From NCBI GenBank assembly GCA_900553025.1, contig USBT01000034.1:1-12187 (forward strand): a stretch of DNA of 12,187 nucleotides. Reading direction: 5' to 3'. The translations under genes and the position numbers were made by a program. Origin of the DNA: an uncultured Eubacteriales bacterium. GTDB lineage: Bacteria > Bacillota > Clostridia > Peptostreptococcales > Anaerovoracaceae. Shown in pieces: positions 1 to 7,014 of the stretch. Below the pieces are notes generated by a model. The model was not told the DNA's origin. It saw nothing but the letters and a program-made list of their open reading frames with translations, and made no database searches. How positions within the stretch are numbered: position 1 is the first letter of the stretch; each line of letters starts with the position of its first letter.

Positions 1-156
1 ACTCTGCAATATATCCAGTCGGCAGATCTTACGAAGCTGTATGCGTTTCAGTTAAGTGAAGAGGCGATGGCAGAATTAAAGTACGTGGCAGACCGTTTCC
101 GGGAAGCGTATGTTGACCGCGAATTCAAATCACTGGAAATACTATCATCCCTGTAA
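1..156 (+). CDS. recO: DNA repair protein RecO, C-terminal end (partial)
   Basis: The window opens inside a reading frame that gives 51 residues and stops at TAA (154-156). It begins TLQYIQSADLTKLYAF and ends near REFKSLEILSSL. The pattern of a short helix with 'L.YI..ADL.KL..F', an acidic stretch, and a final 'DREFKSL..L' is what I recall from the C-terminal helical part of clostridial RecO proteins. RecO helps load RecA onto SSB-coated single-stranded DNA in the RecFOR pathway. Its place just upstream of glyS also fits, since recO and glyS are neighbours in many Firmicutes. All three arginine codons are CGN, while glyS next door uses AGA/AGG almost throughout, but 51 codons are too few to read transfer into that. 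The start and the N-terminal OB fold lie outside the window. The identification rests on a short tail and is moderate. Confidence 0.68.
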   Translation, partial: TLQYIQSADLTKLYAFQLSEEAMAELKYVADRFREAYVDREFKSLEILSSL

Positions 157-206
157 AAGCCCGACGCATAAAAATGCATGGTGTATGATGAATTTCAAAA
201 ATATGG

Positions 207-235
207 TTGCAATCTGAACCATTAGCCTGTAAAAT
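207..235 (+). promoter_or_regulatory. Probable sigma-A promoter for glyS-ppdK
   Basis: TTGCAA (207-212) and TAAAAT (230-235) are separated by 17 bp, matching the sigma-A layout with one or two departures in each box. Transcription would begin near 242, giving a leader of about 85 nt before glyS. No intrinsic terminator is visible between recO and this point, so some read-through from recO is possible. Confidence 0.5.
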
Positions 236-262
236 GTTGTATGTTTCATATGGTGAAGAAAG

Positions 263-303
263 TCACACCGAAAAATAATAAGAATCCGCACACTCCGGTG
301 CGA
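263..303 (+). promoter_or_regulatory. Leader with two mutually exclusive stem options ahead of glyS
   Basis: CGGTG (296-300) can pair with CACCG (266-270), extended by two further pairs across one mismatch. Alternatively GTGCG (298-302), which overlaps it, can pair with CGCAC (287-291) around a 6-nt loop. The two foldings exclude each other. The second stem ends just before the purine-rich ribosome binding stretch (303-315). No T-run follows, so this is not a classical attenuator, and neither the T-box sequence nor a glycine riboswitch is recognisable. A regulatory role is speculative. Confidence 0.25.
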
Positions 304-325
304 GAGGAAGGAAGGTTTACAAAAT

Positions 326-1750
326 ATGGAAAAGACTTTAGACAAAATCGTAGCACTTGCAAAGAACAGAGGATTTGTATATCCGGGTTCTGAAATCTAT
401 GGCGGACTTGCCAATACATGGGATTACGGAAACCTTGGAGTTGAGCTCAAAAACAATGTGAAGAAGGCATGGTGGAAGAAGTTCATTCAGGAGAATCCTT
501 ACAACGTAGGTGTGGATTGTGCCATTCTTATGAATCCACAGACATGGGTGGCTTCTGGACATGTTGGAGGCTTTTCAGACCCTCTCATTGACTGCAAAGG
601 TTGCAAATCAAGGTTCAGAGCTGACAAGCTTATAGAAGAGCATATGAGTTCTAAAGGGCTTCCTGAAGAAGTTGTGGATGGATGGACAAATAAGCAGATG
701 GAAGATTATATTTCTGAAAATGAAATTGCTTGTCCAGATTGCGGAAAGAAGGATTTTACACCAATAAGGCAATTTAATCTGATGTTCAAAACATTTCAAG
801 GTGTTACAGAAGAGAGTTCGTCTCAGCTTTATTTAAGGCCTGAGACTGCGCAGGGAATATTTGTTAACTTCAAAAATGTGCAGAGGGCTTCAAGAAAGAA
901 GATTCCTTTTGGAATCGCGCAAATAGGTAAATCATTTAGAAATGAGATTACGCCGGGAAACTTCACTTTTAGAACAAGAGAATTTGAACAGATGGAGCTC
1001 GAATTTTTCTGCAAGCCGGGTACGGATATGGAGTGGTTCGAGTATTGGAAAGAGTATTGCGTAAAGTGGCTCAAAGACCTAGGGATGAATCCTGAAAAAA
1101 CTAGAATGAGGGATCACTCGCCTGAGGAACTTTCACATTACAGCAAAGGAACCACTGATATTGAATATAAATTCCCATTTGGATGGGGTGAACTCTGGGG
1201 AATTGCGAATAGAACTGACTTTGACCTAAGATCTCATCAGGATGTCTCGGGCGAATCGATGATATATGTTGCTCCTGATGCAGACACGCAACTTCCAAAG
1301 GATGATTCGTCAAGAAGATATATACCATACTGTATTGAGCCTTCACTTGGTGCAGATAGGGTTGCCCTTGCTTTTCTAGCTGATGCATATTGTGAAGAAG
1401 AATTGACAGATGGAAAGGGTAAGAAGGATGTTAGAACATTCCTGAAATTACATCCTGCTCTAGCACCTTTCAAGGCAGCTGTTTTGCCTCTTTCAAAGAA
1501 GCAGAGTGAAGAAGCGAAAGAGCTTTATGCGGAGCTGGCCAAGGACTTCATGATTGACTATGACGAAGCTGGTTCGATAGGCAAGAGATACAGGAGAGAG
1601 GATGAAATCGGCACACCGTTTTGTATATGTGTAGATTTCGATTCAGCTGAAGATAACAGCGTTACAATCAGAGATCGTGACACCATGCAGCAGGTTAGAA
1701 TACCTAAAGATATGGTGAAACAATATATAAATGAAAAACTAAAATTTTAA
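326..1750 (+). CDS. glyS: Glycyl-tRNA synthetase (single-chain, dimeric type)
   Basis: This class II aminoacyl-tRNA synthetase charges tRNA-Gly with glycine in the cytoplasm. At 474 residues it matches the homodimeric archaeal/eukaryote-like form, not the two-gene alpha/beta form. Visible landmarks are the N-terminal 'GFVYPGSEIYGG' (16-27), a probable zinc site C90/C93 and C136/C139, RPETAQGIF (171-179), motif 2 FRNEITPG (204-211) with its arginine, the glycine-site stretch 'ELWGIANRTDFDL' (289-301), motif 3 EPSLGADRVALAFL (338-351), and a C-terminal anticodon-binding domain (about 380-474) containing 'GSIGKRYRREDEIGTPF'. Motif 3 reads G-A-D-R where G-V-D-R is usual, a mild change. The ATG at 326 follows a purine-rich Shine-Dalgarno stretch (303-315). 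ppdK starts 14 bp after the stop, which suggests co-transcription. Confidence 0.97.
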   Translation: MEKTLDKIVALAKNRGFVYPGSEIYGGLANTWDYGNLGVELKNNVKKAWWKKFIQENPYNVGVDCAILMNPQTWVASGHVGGFSDPLIDCKGCKSRFRADKLIEEHMSSKGLPEEVVDGWTNKQMEDYISENEIACPDCGKKDFTPIRQFNLMFKTFQGVTEESSSQLYLRPETAQGIFVNFKNVQRASRKKIPFGIAQIGKSFRNEITPGNFTFRTREFEQMELEFFCKPGTDMEWFEYWKEYCVKWLKDLGMNPEKTRMRDHSPEELSHYSKGTTDIEYKFPFGWGELWGIANRTDFDLRSHQDVSGESMIYVAPDADTQLPKDDSSRRYIPYCIEPSLGADRVALAFLADAYCEEELTDGKGKKDVRTFLKLHPALAPFKAAVLPLSKKQSEEAKELYAELAKDFMIDYDEAGSIGKRYRREDEIGTPFCICVDFDSAEDNSVTIRDRDTMQQVRIPKDMVKQYINEKLKF

Positions 1751-1764
1751 AGGAGAAATAAGAG

Positions 1765-4395
1765 ATGACGAAATTTGTTTATTCATTTAACGAAGGTTCA
1801 AAGGAGATGAGAGATATCCTTGGAGGTAAGGGTGCAAACCTTGCGGAAATGACCAAAATAGGTCTTCCAGTGCCTTTTGGATTTACAGTATCTACAGAGG
1901 CATGTAACAGATACTATGCCGAAGATAAGGAAATCTCCCCTGAGATTGTTGATGAAATTAAAGAGAAACTCAAAGAACTTGAGCAGGTTACAGGGAAAAA
2001 ACTCGGAGATGCGAAGAATCCTTTACTAGTATCAGTAAGGTCTGGAGCAGTAATATCGATGCCGGGTATGATGGACACAATTCTAAATCTGGGACTTAAT
2101 GATGAAACTGTTGAAGGTTTAGCTAAGCTTACGGATAATCAAAGATTTGCATATGACAGCTACAGAAGATTCATTCAGATGTTCTCAGATGTAGTTATGG
2201 AAATTCCTAAGTCGAAGTTCGACAAAGTATTTGACGAAAAAAAAGCTACCGTAGGTGCTGAATTTGACGTTGATTTGAAGGCTGAAGATCTTAAAGATAT
2301 AATCGTAGGTTTTAAGAAAATTTACAAAGAAGAACTCGGAAAAGATTTCCCACAGAAGCCTGAGGAACAGCTTCTCGAAGCCGTAAAGGCAGTATTCAGA
2401 TCATGGAATACTGAGAGAGCTATTTTGTACAGAAAGTTAAATGACATAAGCGATGACCTTGGTACTGCCGTAAACGTTCAGTCGATGGTATTTGGAAACA
2501 TGGGTGACACATCTGGTACAGGTGTTGCATTTACTCGTTCTGCAGTTGATGGAAGCAAAGAAATTTTTGGCGAATTCCTTGTTAACGCACAGGGTGAGGA
2601 CGTTGTAGCAGGCATCAGAACTCCAAAGCCTATTGCTGAGATGGCAGACGCTTTCCCTGATGTTTATAAGGATTTTGAGAGAATTGCTCAAATTCTTGAA
2701 AAGCATTACAAAGACATGCAGGACATGGAGTTTACAGTTGAAAATAACAAGCTGTTCATGCTTCAGACAAGAAATGGTAAGAGGACAGCTGCTGCGGCTG
2801 TAAAGATTGCCGTTGACATGGTTGAGGAAGGCTTGATTGATGAGAGGGATGCGGTTTCAAGGATTGAACCTGCTCAAATTGACCAGCTACTCCATCCGAC
2901 ATTCGACCCTGATGCTGAGAAAAATGCAAAGGATATAGCAAAGGGACTTCCTGCATCGCCTGGAGCTGCTTGTGGTAAGATTTACTTCCACGCAGCTGAC
3001 GCGGTTGAGGCTGCTAATGGTGGAGAGAAGGTTGTTCTAGTTCGTCAGGAAACCTCTCCTGAGGACCTTGCCGGAATGGTAGTAGCGCAGGGAATCCTGA
3101 CAGCTCGTGGTGGTATGACTTCACATGCGGCAGTAGTTGCTCGTGGTATGGGTAAATGCTGTGTCGCTGGTTGCTCAGGAATCAGCGTGGATGAGCAGAA
3201 TCTCAAGATGACTGTTCAAGGTCAGACATACAAGGAAGGCGACTTCATCTCTATCAACGGCTCGACAGGCGTTGTATACGAGGGAAGGATTGATACAGTT
3301 ACGCCTGAGCTTAAGGGTGACTTTGAAACTATAATGAAGTGGGCTGATCAGATTAGAAGAATGAAGATTCGTGCGAATGCGGATAACCCTAGAGATGCTA
3401 AACAGGCTCTCGATTTTGGGGCTGAGGGAATTGGACTTTGCAGAACAGAGCACATGTTCTTTGAGGAAGAAAGGATTCCTGCAATCCGTCAAATGATTCT
3501 TGCTGAGACTGAAGAGGAGAGAAGAACTGCACTTGCAAAGCTGCTTCCTTATCAGAAGGGCGACTTCAAGGGAATTTACGAGGTTATGGAGGAAAGACCA
3601 GTTACAATCAGGTTGCTTGATCCACCTCTACACGAGTTCCTACCTCATACTGAGAAAGAAACAAAAGAGCTTTCTAAGCAGACGGGCATTTCTTATGAGA
3701 AATTATCTCATAAAGCAGCAGAACTCCATGAGTTCAACCCTATGCTTGGACATCGTGGATGCAGACTTGCGGTTTCATTCCCTGAAATTGCCGAAATGCA
3801 GACAGAAGCTATCATCAGAGCAGCAATAGAAGTTTCTAAGGAGAAGAACATTAACATAGTGCCAGAAATCATGATTCCGCTTGTAATTGATAAGGCTGAA
3901 ACGGCTAATGTAAAAGCAACTATTGTTGAAACTGCTGACAGAATTATTGAAGAAGCAGGCGTTGAGATGAAATACATGGTAGGTACCATGATTGAGATGC
4001 CAAGAGCTGCTATCACAGCTGATGAGATAGCAGAAGAGGCAGAATTCTTCTCATTTGGAACAAATGACCTTACTCAGCTGACATATGGATTCTCCAGAGA
4101 TGATACAGGCGATTTAATCAAGGAATATGTTGAAAAGAAGGTTCTTCCAGAAGACCCATTCCAGTCATTAGACCAAAAAGGTGTTGGCAAGCTGGTTAAG
4201 ATGGCAGTTGAGCTTGGTAAGAAGACTAGACCTAATATCAAACTTGGTATCTGTGGCGAACACGGCGGAAACCCTAAGTCAATCGAATTTTGTAACAGGG
4301 TTGGACTTAGCTATGTAAGCTGCTCACCATTCAGGGTGCCTATCGCTAGACTTTCTGCCGCACAGGCCGCTATCAAAAATGGTGATGAGAAATAG
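1765..4395 (+). CDS. ppdK: Pyruvate, phosphate dikinase
   Basis: This cytoplasmic enzyme interconverts pyruvate + ATP + Pi and PEP + AMP + PPi. In anaerobic Clostridia it can serve glycolysis or gluconeogenesis with pyrophosphate economy. The full length of 876 residues matches the well-studied clostridial enzyme. The order of domains is an N-terminal ATP-grasp nucleotide-binding part ('GGKGANLAEM', 20-29; 'SVRSGAVISMPGMMDTILNLG', 90-110; 'GDTSGTGVAFTR', 247-258; 'LQTRNGKRTA', 333-342), the swivelling phosphohistidine domain with 'GGMTSHAAVVARG' (449-461; catalytic His454 preceded by Thr452-Ser453), and the C-terminal TIM barrel with 'GLCRTEHMFF', 'RLLDPPLHEF', 'GTMIEMPRAA', 'FGTNDLTQLTYGFSRDD' and the active-site Cys830 in 'ICGEHGG'. 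AAGGAG (1750-1755) overlaps the glyS stop and sets the ATG at 1765. A strong terminator follows. The PPDK regulatory kinase/phosphatase gene, often found nearby, is not in this window. Confidence 0.98.
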   Translation: MTKFVYSFNEGSKEMRDILGGKGANLAEMTKIGLPVPFGFTVSTEACNRYYAEDKEISPEIVDEIKEKLKELEQVTGKKLGDAKNPLLVSVRSGAVISMPGMMDTILNLGLNDETVEGLAKLTDNQRFAYDSYRRFIQMFSDVVMEIPKSKFDKVFDEKKATVGAEFDVDLKAEDLKDIIVGFKKIYKEELGKDFPQKPEEQLLEAVKAVFRSWNTERAILYRKLNDISDDLGTAVNVQSMVFGNMGDTSGTGVAFTRSAVDGSKEIFGEFLVNAQGEDVVAGIRTPKPIAEMADAFPDVYKDFERIAQILEKHYKDMQDMEFTVENNKLFMLQTRNGKRTAAAAVKIAVDMVEEGLIDERDAVSRIEPAQIDQLLHPTFDPDAEKNAKDIAKGLPASPGAACGKIYFHAADAVEAANGGEKVVLVRQETSPEDLAGMVVAQGILTARGGMTSHAAVVARGMGKCCVAGCSGISVDEQNLKMTVQGQTYKEGDFISINGSTGVVYEGRIDTVTPELKGDFETIMKWADQIRRMKIRANADNPRDAKQALDFGAEGIGLCRTEHMFFEEERIPAIRQMILAETEEERRTALAKLLPYQKGDFKGIYEVMEERPVTIRLLDPPLHEFLPHTEKETKELSKQTGISYEKLSHKAAELHEFNPMLGHRGCRLAVSFPEIAEMQTEAIIRAAIEVSKEKNINIVPEIMIPLVIDKAETANVKATIVETADRIIEEAGVEMKYMVGTMIEMPRAAITADEIAEEAEFFSFGTNDLTQLTYGFSRDDTGDLIKEYVEKKVLPEDPFQSLDQKGVGKLVKMAVELGKKTRPNIKLGICGEHGGNPKSIEFCNRVGLSYVSCSPFRVPIARLSAAQAAIKNGDEK

Positions 4396-4434
4396 ATTAT
4401 AATCATATAAGATTCAAATATAATAATTTCAAAC

Positions 4435-4488
4435 GATTCTTTAGTATTCGCCTGAGCAGGACGTAAAGCTTGCTCTGGCGAATATTTT
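4435..4488 (+). repeat. 54-bp direct repeat, copy 1 (contains terminator)
   Basis: This 54-bp block matches 6897-6950 with only three substitutions by eye (4437, 4454 and 4460 are T, A and G here, against C, G and A in the other copy). The two copies are 2462 bp apart in the same orientation and bracket the surface protein gene. The repeat includes a few bases upstream of the stem and the complete loop, so identity goes beyond what a shared terminator function would need. Confidence 0.9.
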
Positions 4489-4490
4489 AT
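4443..4490 (+). terminator. Intrinsic terminator after ppdK
   Basis: A long stem begins AGTATTCGCC (4443-4452) and closes with GGCGAATATT (4477-4486), with an inner GAGCA/TGCTC helix separated by one T-T mismatch and a loop centred on ACGTAAAG. A short T-rich tract (ATTTTAT) follows. It ends the glyS-ppdK transcript about 50 bp after the ppdK stop. Confidence 0.9.
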
Positions 4491-4492
4491 CC

Positions 4493-4520
4493 TTATAAAA
4501 CGTGTAAGAAACGATATAAT
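4493..4520 (+). promoter_or_regulatory. Possible promoter for the surface protein gene
   Basis: TATAAT at 4515-4520 is a perfect -10 box. The best -35 is TTATAA (4493-4498) at 16 bp, which is weak. A second TATAAT (4534-4539) lies nearby with no good -35. The region 4491-4632 is very AT-rich, with several near-repeats of GATATAAT, so chance matches are likely. A 10-bp palindrome CAATTAATTG (4612-4621) sits directly before the ribosome binding site. Confidence 0.3.
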
Positions 4521-4632
4521 CGGTATAGTAAGATATAATTATATACGATATATGTTCAATGTAACAAAAGTAGAATAATATTAAATTTAATTGTAAATTT
4601 TGATTGTTTTTCAATTAATTGAAGGAGAAGCT

Positions 4633-6885
4633 ATGAAAAGAAAACCGATTGTAATAATTATTGCTATGATGTTTGCATTTGCAAGTATCTTGCAGTTTGG
4701 CACATACCTTTTCGCATCAGCTGAGGAATTGCCGGACGGTGCTGATCAACCCACGGAAAATGAAATAATTAATCACAAAGTGGATTTAAATGAAACTGAG
4801 GGGATAGATAAGACAGTTGAAAATGCCGAAGATAAGTCAGATTCTTCGAAACTGATAAATAATGAATCCGAGCAAGATACAAACGATTTGGAAATTTCTG
4901 AATCCGATAATCCAAAGCCGGTATCAGGAGGTCCAGCAGTTATAAAAATAGGGGACACTAAATATCCAGATCTCAAGAGTGCAGTAGAAGCGGCATAAGA
5001 GGGAGATATTTTAACTGCGGTTGCGGATGAAATTTTATTAACAGAAAGTATAACTATTCCTGCTGAAAAGAAGTTGACGCTTGACCTTTCTGGCAAAACA
5101 ATGATTATAGCTCAAGATAAATCATATTCAAGAATCATATCAGTTTCTACATCAAATCCAGCTGCTCAGGGTGCTTTCACATTGAAAAATGGTAAGGTAA
5201 CATCGAGAGATGGCGATGGGGATGGATATACTTCGAGCTTAATTTATGCTAAAAATTCAAACATAGATATGAATAATGTTGAAGCTTTTAACGTAAAGAC
5301 CAATGTTTCAGGATCTATTCTTTACTTAGAAGCAAATAAGAATATTACTCTTAATATTAATAACTGTAACTTTCATGACAATAGAGCAAGTGAAAACGGA
5401 GGTACTTTAAAAATATCTATAGGCAATAAAGATGCTGAAGGTTCTGAAATAAATATTAAAAATAATAAATTCACCAATAATCGGGCAGAGGCTTTGGGAC
5501 AAGTTATAAGAGCATCTTTTGGAGGAGCCATTTCACTGAGTGGTCCAGGGAAATATTTAATAAAAGGAAATGAGATTATAGGTAACGAAGCTTTTGCAAA
5601 AAATGAGTATAGCTCTGGAATTTATTATAGTTGTGGAGGCGGGATATCTTTGGGTGGAACATTAAATACTCATGGATGCGAAGATGTTACCCTGGAGGAT
5701 AATATTATTTCAAAAAATAAAGCACAGTTATTTGGTGGTGGTGTATTTTGCCAGATGGAAAAAAGTAGTGATAAGCTTGCGATAAAATCTGGAATGTTCT
5801 CATATAATGAATCTGGGTACTCTGGTGGCGGACTTGATCTTTCACCTCATAATCAACCTTTCCTAGTTATGGATAATGTACTTATGACAGGGAATAAAGC
5901 TCCTACAGGTGCAGGAATATGGGCGTGTCCTACGGCTCGTGTAAGGAATCATTCTACTTTCGGTGCAGCAATAATCGGTAATATACTTGATCAAAGGGAA
6001 AAAACTGCATATAAGATAAGTGGTACTGATGTAAGGTTCGAGGGTTCTGATACTATATATCGTAGTATAGCAGAGCATAACAATCCGAATTATCATAAGG
6101 TAAGTGTTCAAGATCGAACTTTTCTGGGAAACAAGGTGGATTGGTATGCTGATGAGCCAGGCGCATTATATAAAGATGGAGATTTACCTTTAACACCAGA
6201 TAAATATACGGATCGTTCAACATCGTTTGGACTTTACGGCAAAATGCTGGGTGATGAAGGATATGAAAATCACAAAAAATACGCGAAGATAATTTTTATT
6301 GGCAATATTGCAAAAGAACGCGGTGGTGCTATTGCCACAAATACGGATATAGATTTCGGACAGGAAAATCTCGAAGTTAATGTTAAGGTGACTAAAGCAT
6401 GGAAAGATGAAGAAGGACAGAAGCTAACCAAAGACATACCTAAGGAAGTAAGTGTAAAACTCATAAGAGAAGACTCTGATGGCGGTAAATATGATTTAGA
6501 AACTATCAAACTCAATGATGAAAACAAGTGGACTCATGTTTTCGAAAATCTCCCTTCGAAAGGAATATTAGAGGGCAAAGAAGTAGATTTTTCATATACT
6601 ATTGAAGAGGTGAATGCACCTAAGGGATACGCTTGCAAGATTAAAACTTTGAAAGCAACACAAGAAGTTCAATACGAATTTTTACTCGAAAATCAGAAGA
6701 AACCACCGGAGCCTAAGAAACCACCGGAGCCTAAGAATCCGCCTGAGCCTAAGAATCCACCTGAGCCTAAAGCTCCAGAAACAGGCGACAACGATTCAGT
6801 TAATGTATTATATTTTTCAACTATAATATTTTCTCTTTTAATTATCAATAAGATGCTAAATAAGAATAAAAGAAAATCAAATTAA
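4633..6885 (+). pseudogene. Sortase-anchored beta-helix / Cna-B surface protein, interrupted by in-frame TAA
   Basis: One reading frame runs from ATG 4633 (AGGAG at 4623-4627, 5 bp away) to 6885 and is broken only by TAA at 4996-4998 (codon 122). Read through, it would be 750 residues. It has a signal peptide (1-30, probable cleavage after ASA), an acidic linker (31-95), a right-handed beta-helix-like region (about 96-577) with recurring 'N..F..N.A...GG' units and a DGDGDG stretch near 193-198, and a Cna-B-like domain (about 580-688, 'VTKAW' to 'YTIEEVNAPKGY'). After that come four KKPPEP/KNPPEP repeats, an APETG sortase motif (714-718), a membrane span and a KNKRK tail. Such proteins are wall-anchored adhesins or stalks; the ligand is unknown. 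The stop falls inside a conserved first coil ('YPDLKSAVEAA' stop 'EGDILTAV'), where Gln, Glu or Lys would be one base away, so a nonsense mutation is likely. Restart at TTG 5074 lacks a good ribosome site and would lose the export signal. Other genes here use TAA as a true stop. Confidence 0.85.
6697..6768 (+). repeat. Four 18-bp tandem repeats encoding K(K/N)PPEP
   Basis: Four in-frame 18-bp units encode KKPPEP, KKPPEP, KNPPEP and KNPPEP just before the APETG sorting signal. Proline-rich repeats at this place typically span the peptidoglycan. The first two units are identical at DNA level and the last two differ at only one or two bases, which suggests recent copy-number change. Confidence 0.85.
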
Positions 6886-6896
6886 AATAATATAAT

Positions 6897-6950
6897 GACT
6901 CTTTAGTATTCGCCTGGGCAGAACGTAAAGCTTGCTCTGGCGAATATTTT
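6897..6950 (+). repeat. 54-bp direct repeat, copy 2 (contains terminator)
   Basis: This is the second copy of the block at 4435-4488, with three substitutions. The inner stem change (GAGCA to GGGCA) keeps pairing through a G-U pair, so the terminator structure is preserved. Confidence 0.9.
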
Positions 6951-6955
6951 TATTT
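6905..6955 (+). terminator. Intrinsic terminator after the surface protein gene
   Basis: AGTATTCGCC (6905-6914) pairs with GGCGAATAT (6939-6947), with inner GGGCA/TGCTC pairing, followed by TTTTTATTTT. It has the same structure as the ppdK terminator. Its T-tract runs straight into the -35 box of the next promoter. Confidence 0.9.
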
Positions 6956-6983
6956 TGCAAAAGTTAATAAAAAATTATATAAT
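6955..6983 (+). promoter_or_regulatory. Sigma-A promoter of the nup transporter operon
   Basis: TTGCAA (6955-6960), 17 bp, then a perfect TATAAT (6978-6983). Transcription should start near 6990, leaving a leader of only about 25 nt before the ATG at 7015, too short for a riboswitch. The -35 box overlaps the end of the preceding terminator, so this operon is insulated from the surface gene and driven on its own. Confidence 0.75.
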
Positions 6984-7014
6984 TAGATAAATAGAATGAT
7001 TTGAGAGGATTATT

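Noticed and set aside
1..156. Foreign origin of the recO fragment from its CGN arginine codons
   Set aside because: Only three arginine codons are visible. Highly expressed genes such as glyS are expected to be more biased than recO, so no transfer needs to be assumed.
157..325. T-box riboswitch upstream of glyS
   Set aside because: The expected TGGNACCGCG-type T-box sequence and a following terminator with a T-run are not present, and the gap is only 169 bp.
3175..3492. Antisense ORFs inside ppdK, glyS and the nup genes (for example 3175-3492 minus strand)
   Set aside because: They lie wholly inside well-identified genes, lack ribosome sites, and their translations show no domain-like pattern. 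They are shadows of the real frames.
4600..4632. Upstream TTG start (4600) for the surface protein
   Set aside because: The ATG at 4633 has AGGAG 5 bp upstream and begins a typical MKRK signal peptide. The TTG would put the ribosome site inside the coding sequence.
5074..6885. Independent gene starting at TTG 5074
   Set aside because: It is in the same frame as 4633-4995, lacks a convincing ribosome binding site and a signal peptide, and starts within a conserved fold segment. It is better read as the remainder of one interrupted gene.
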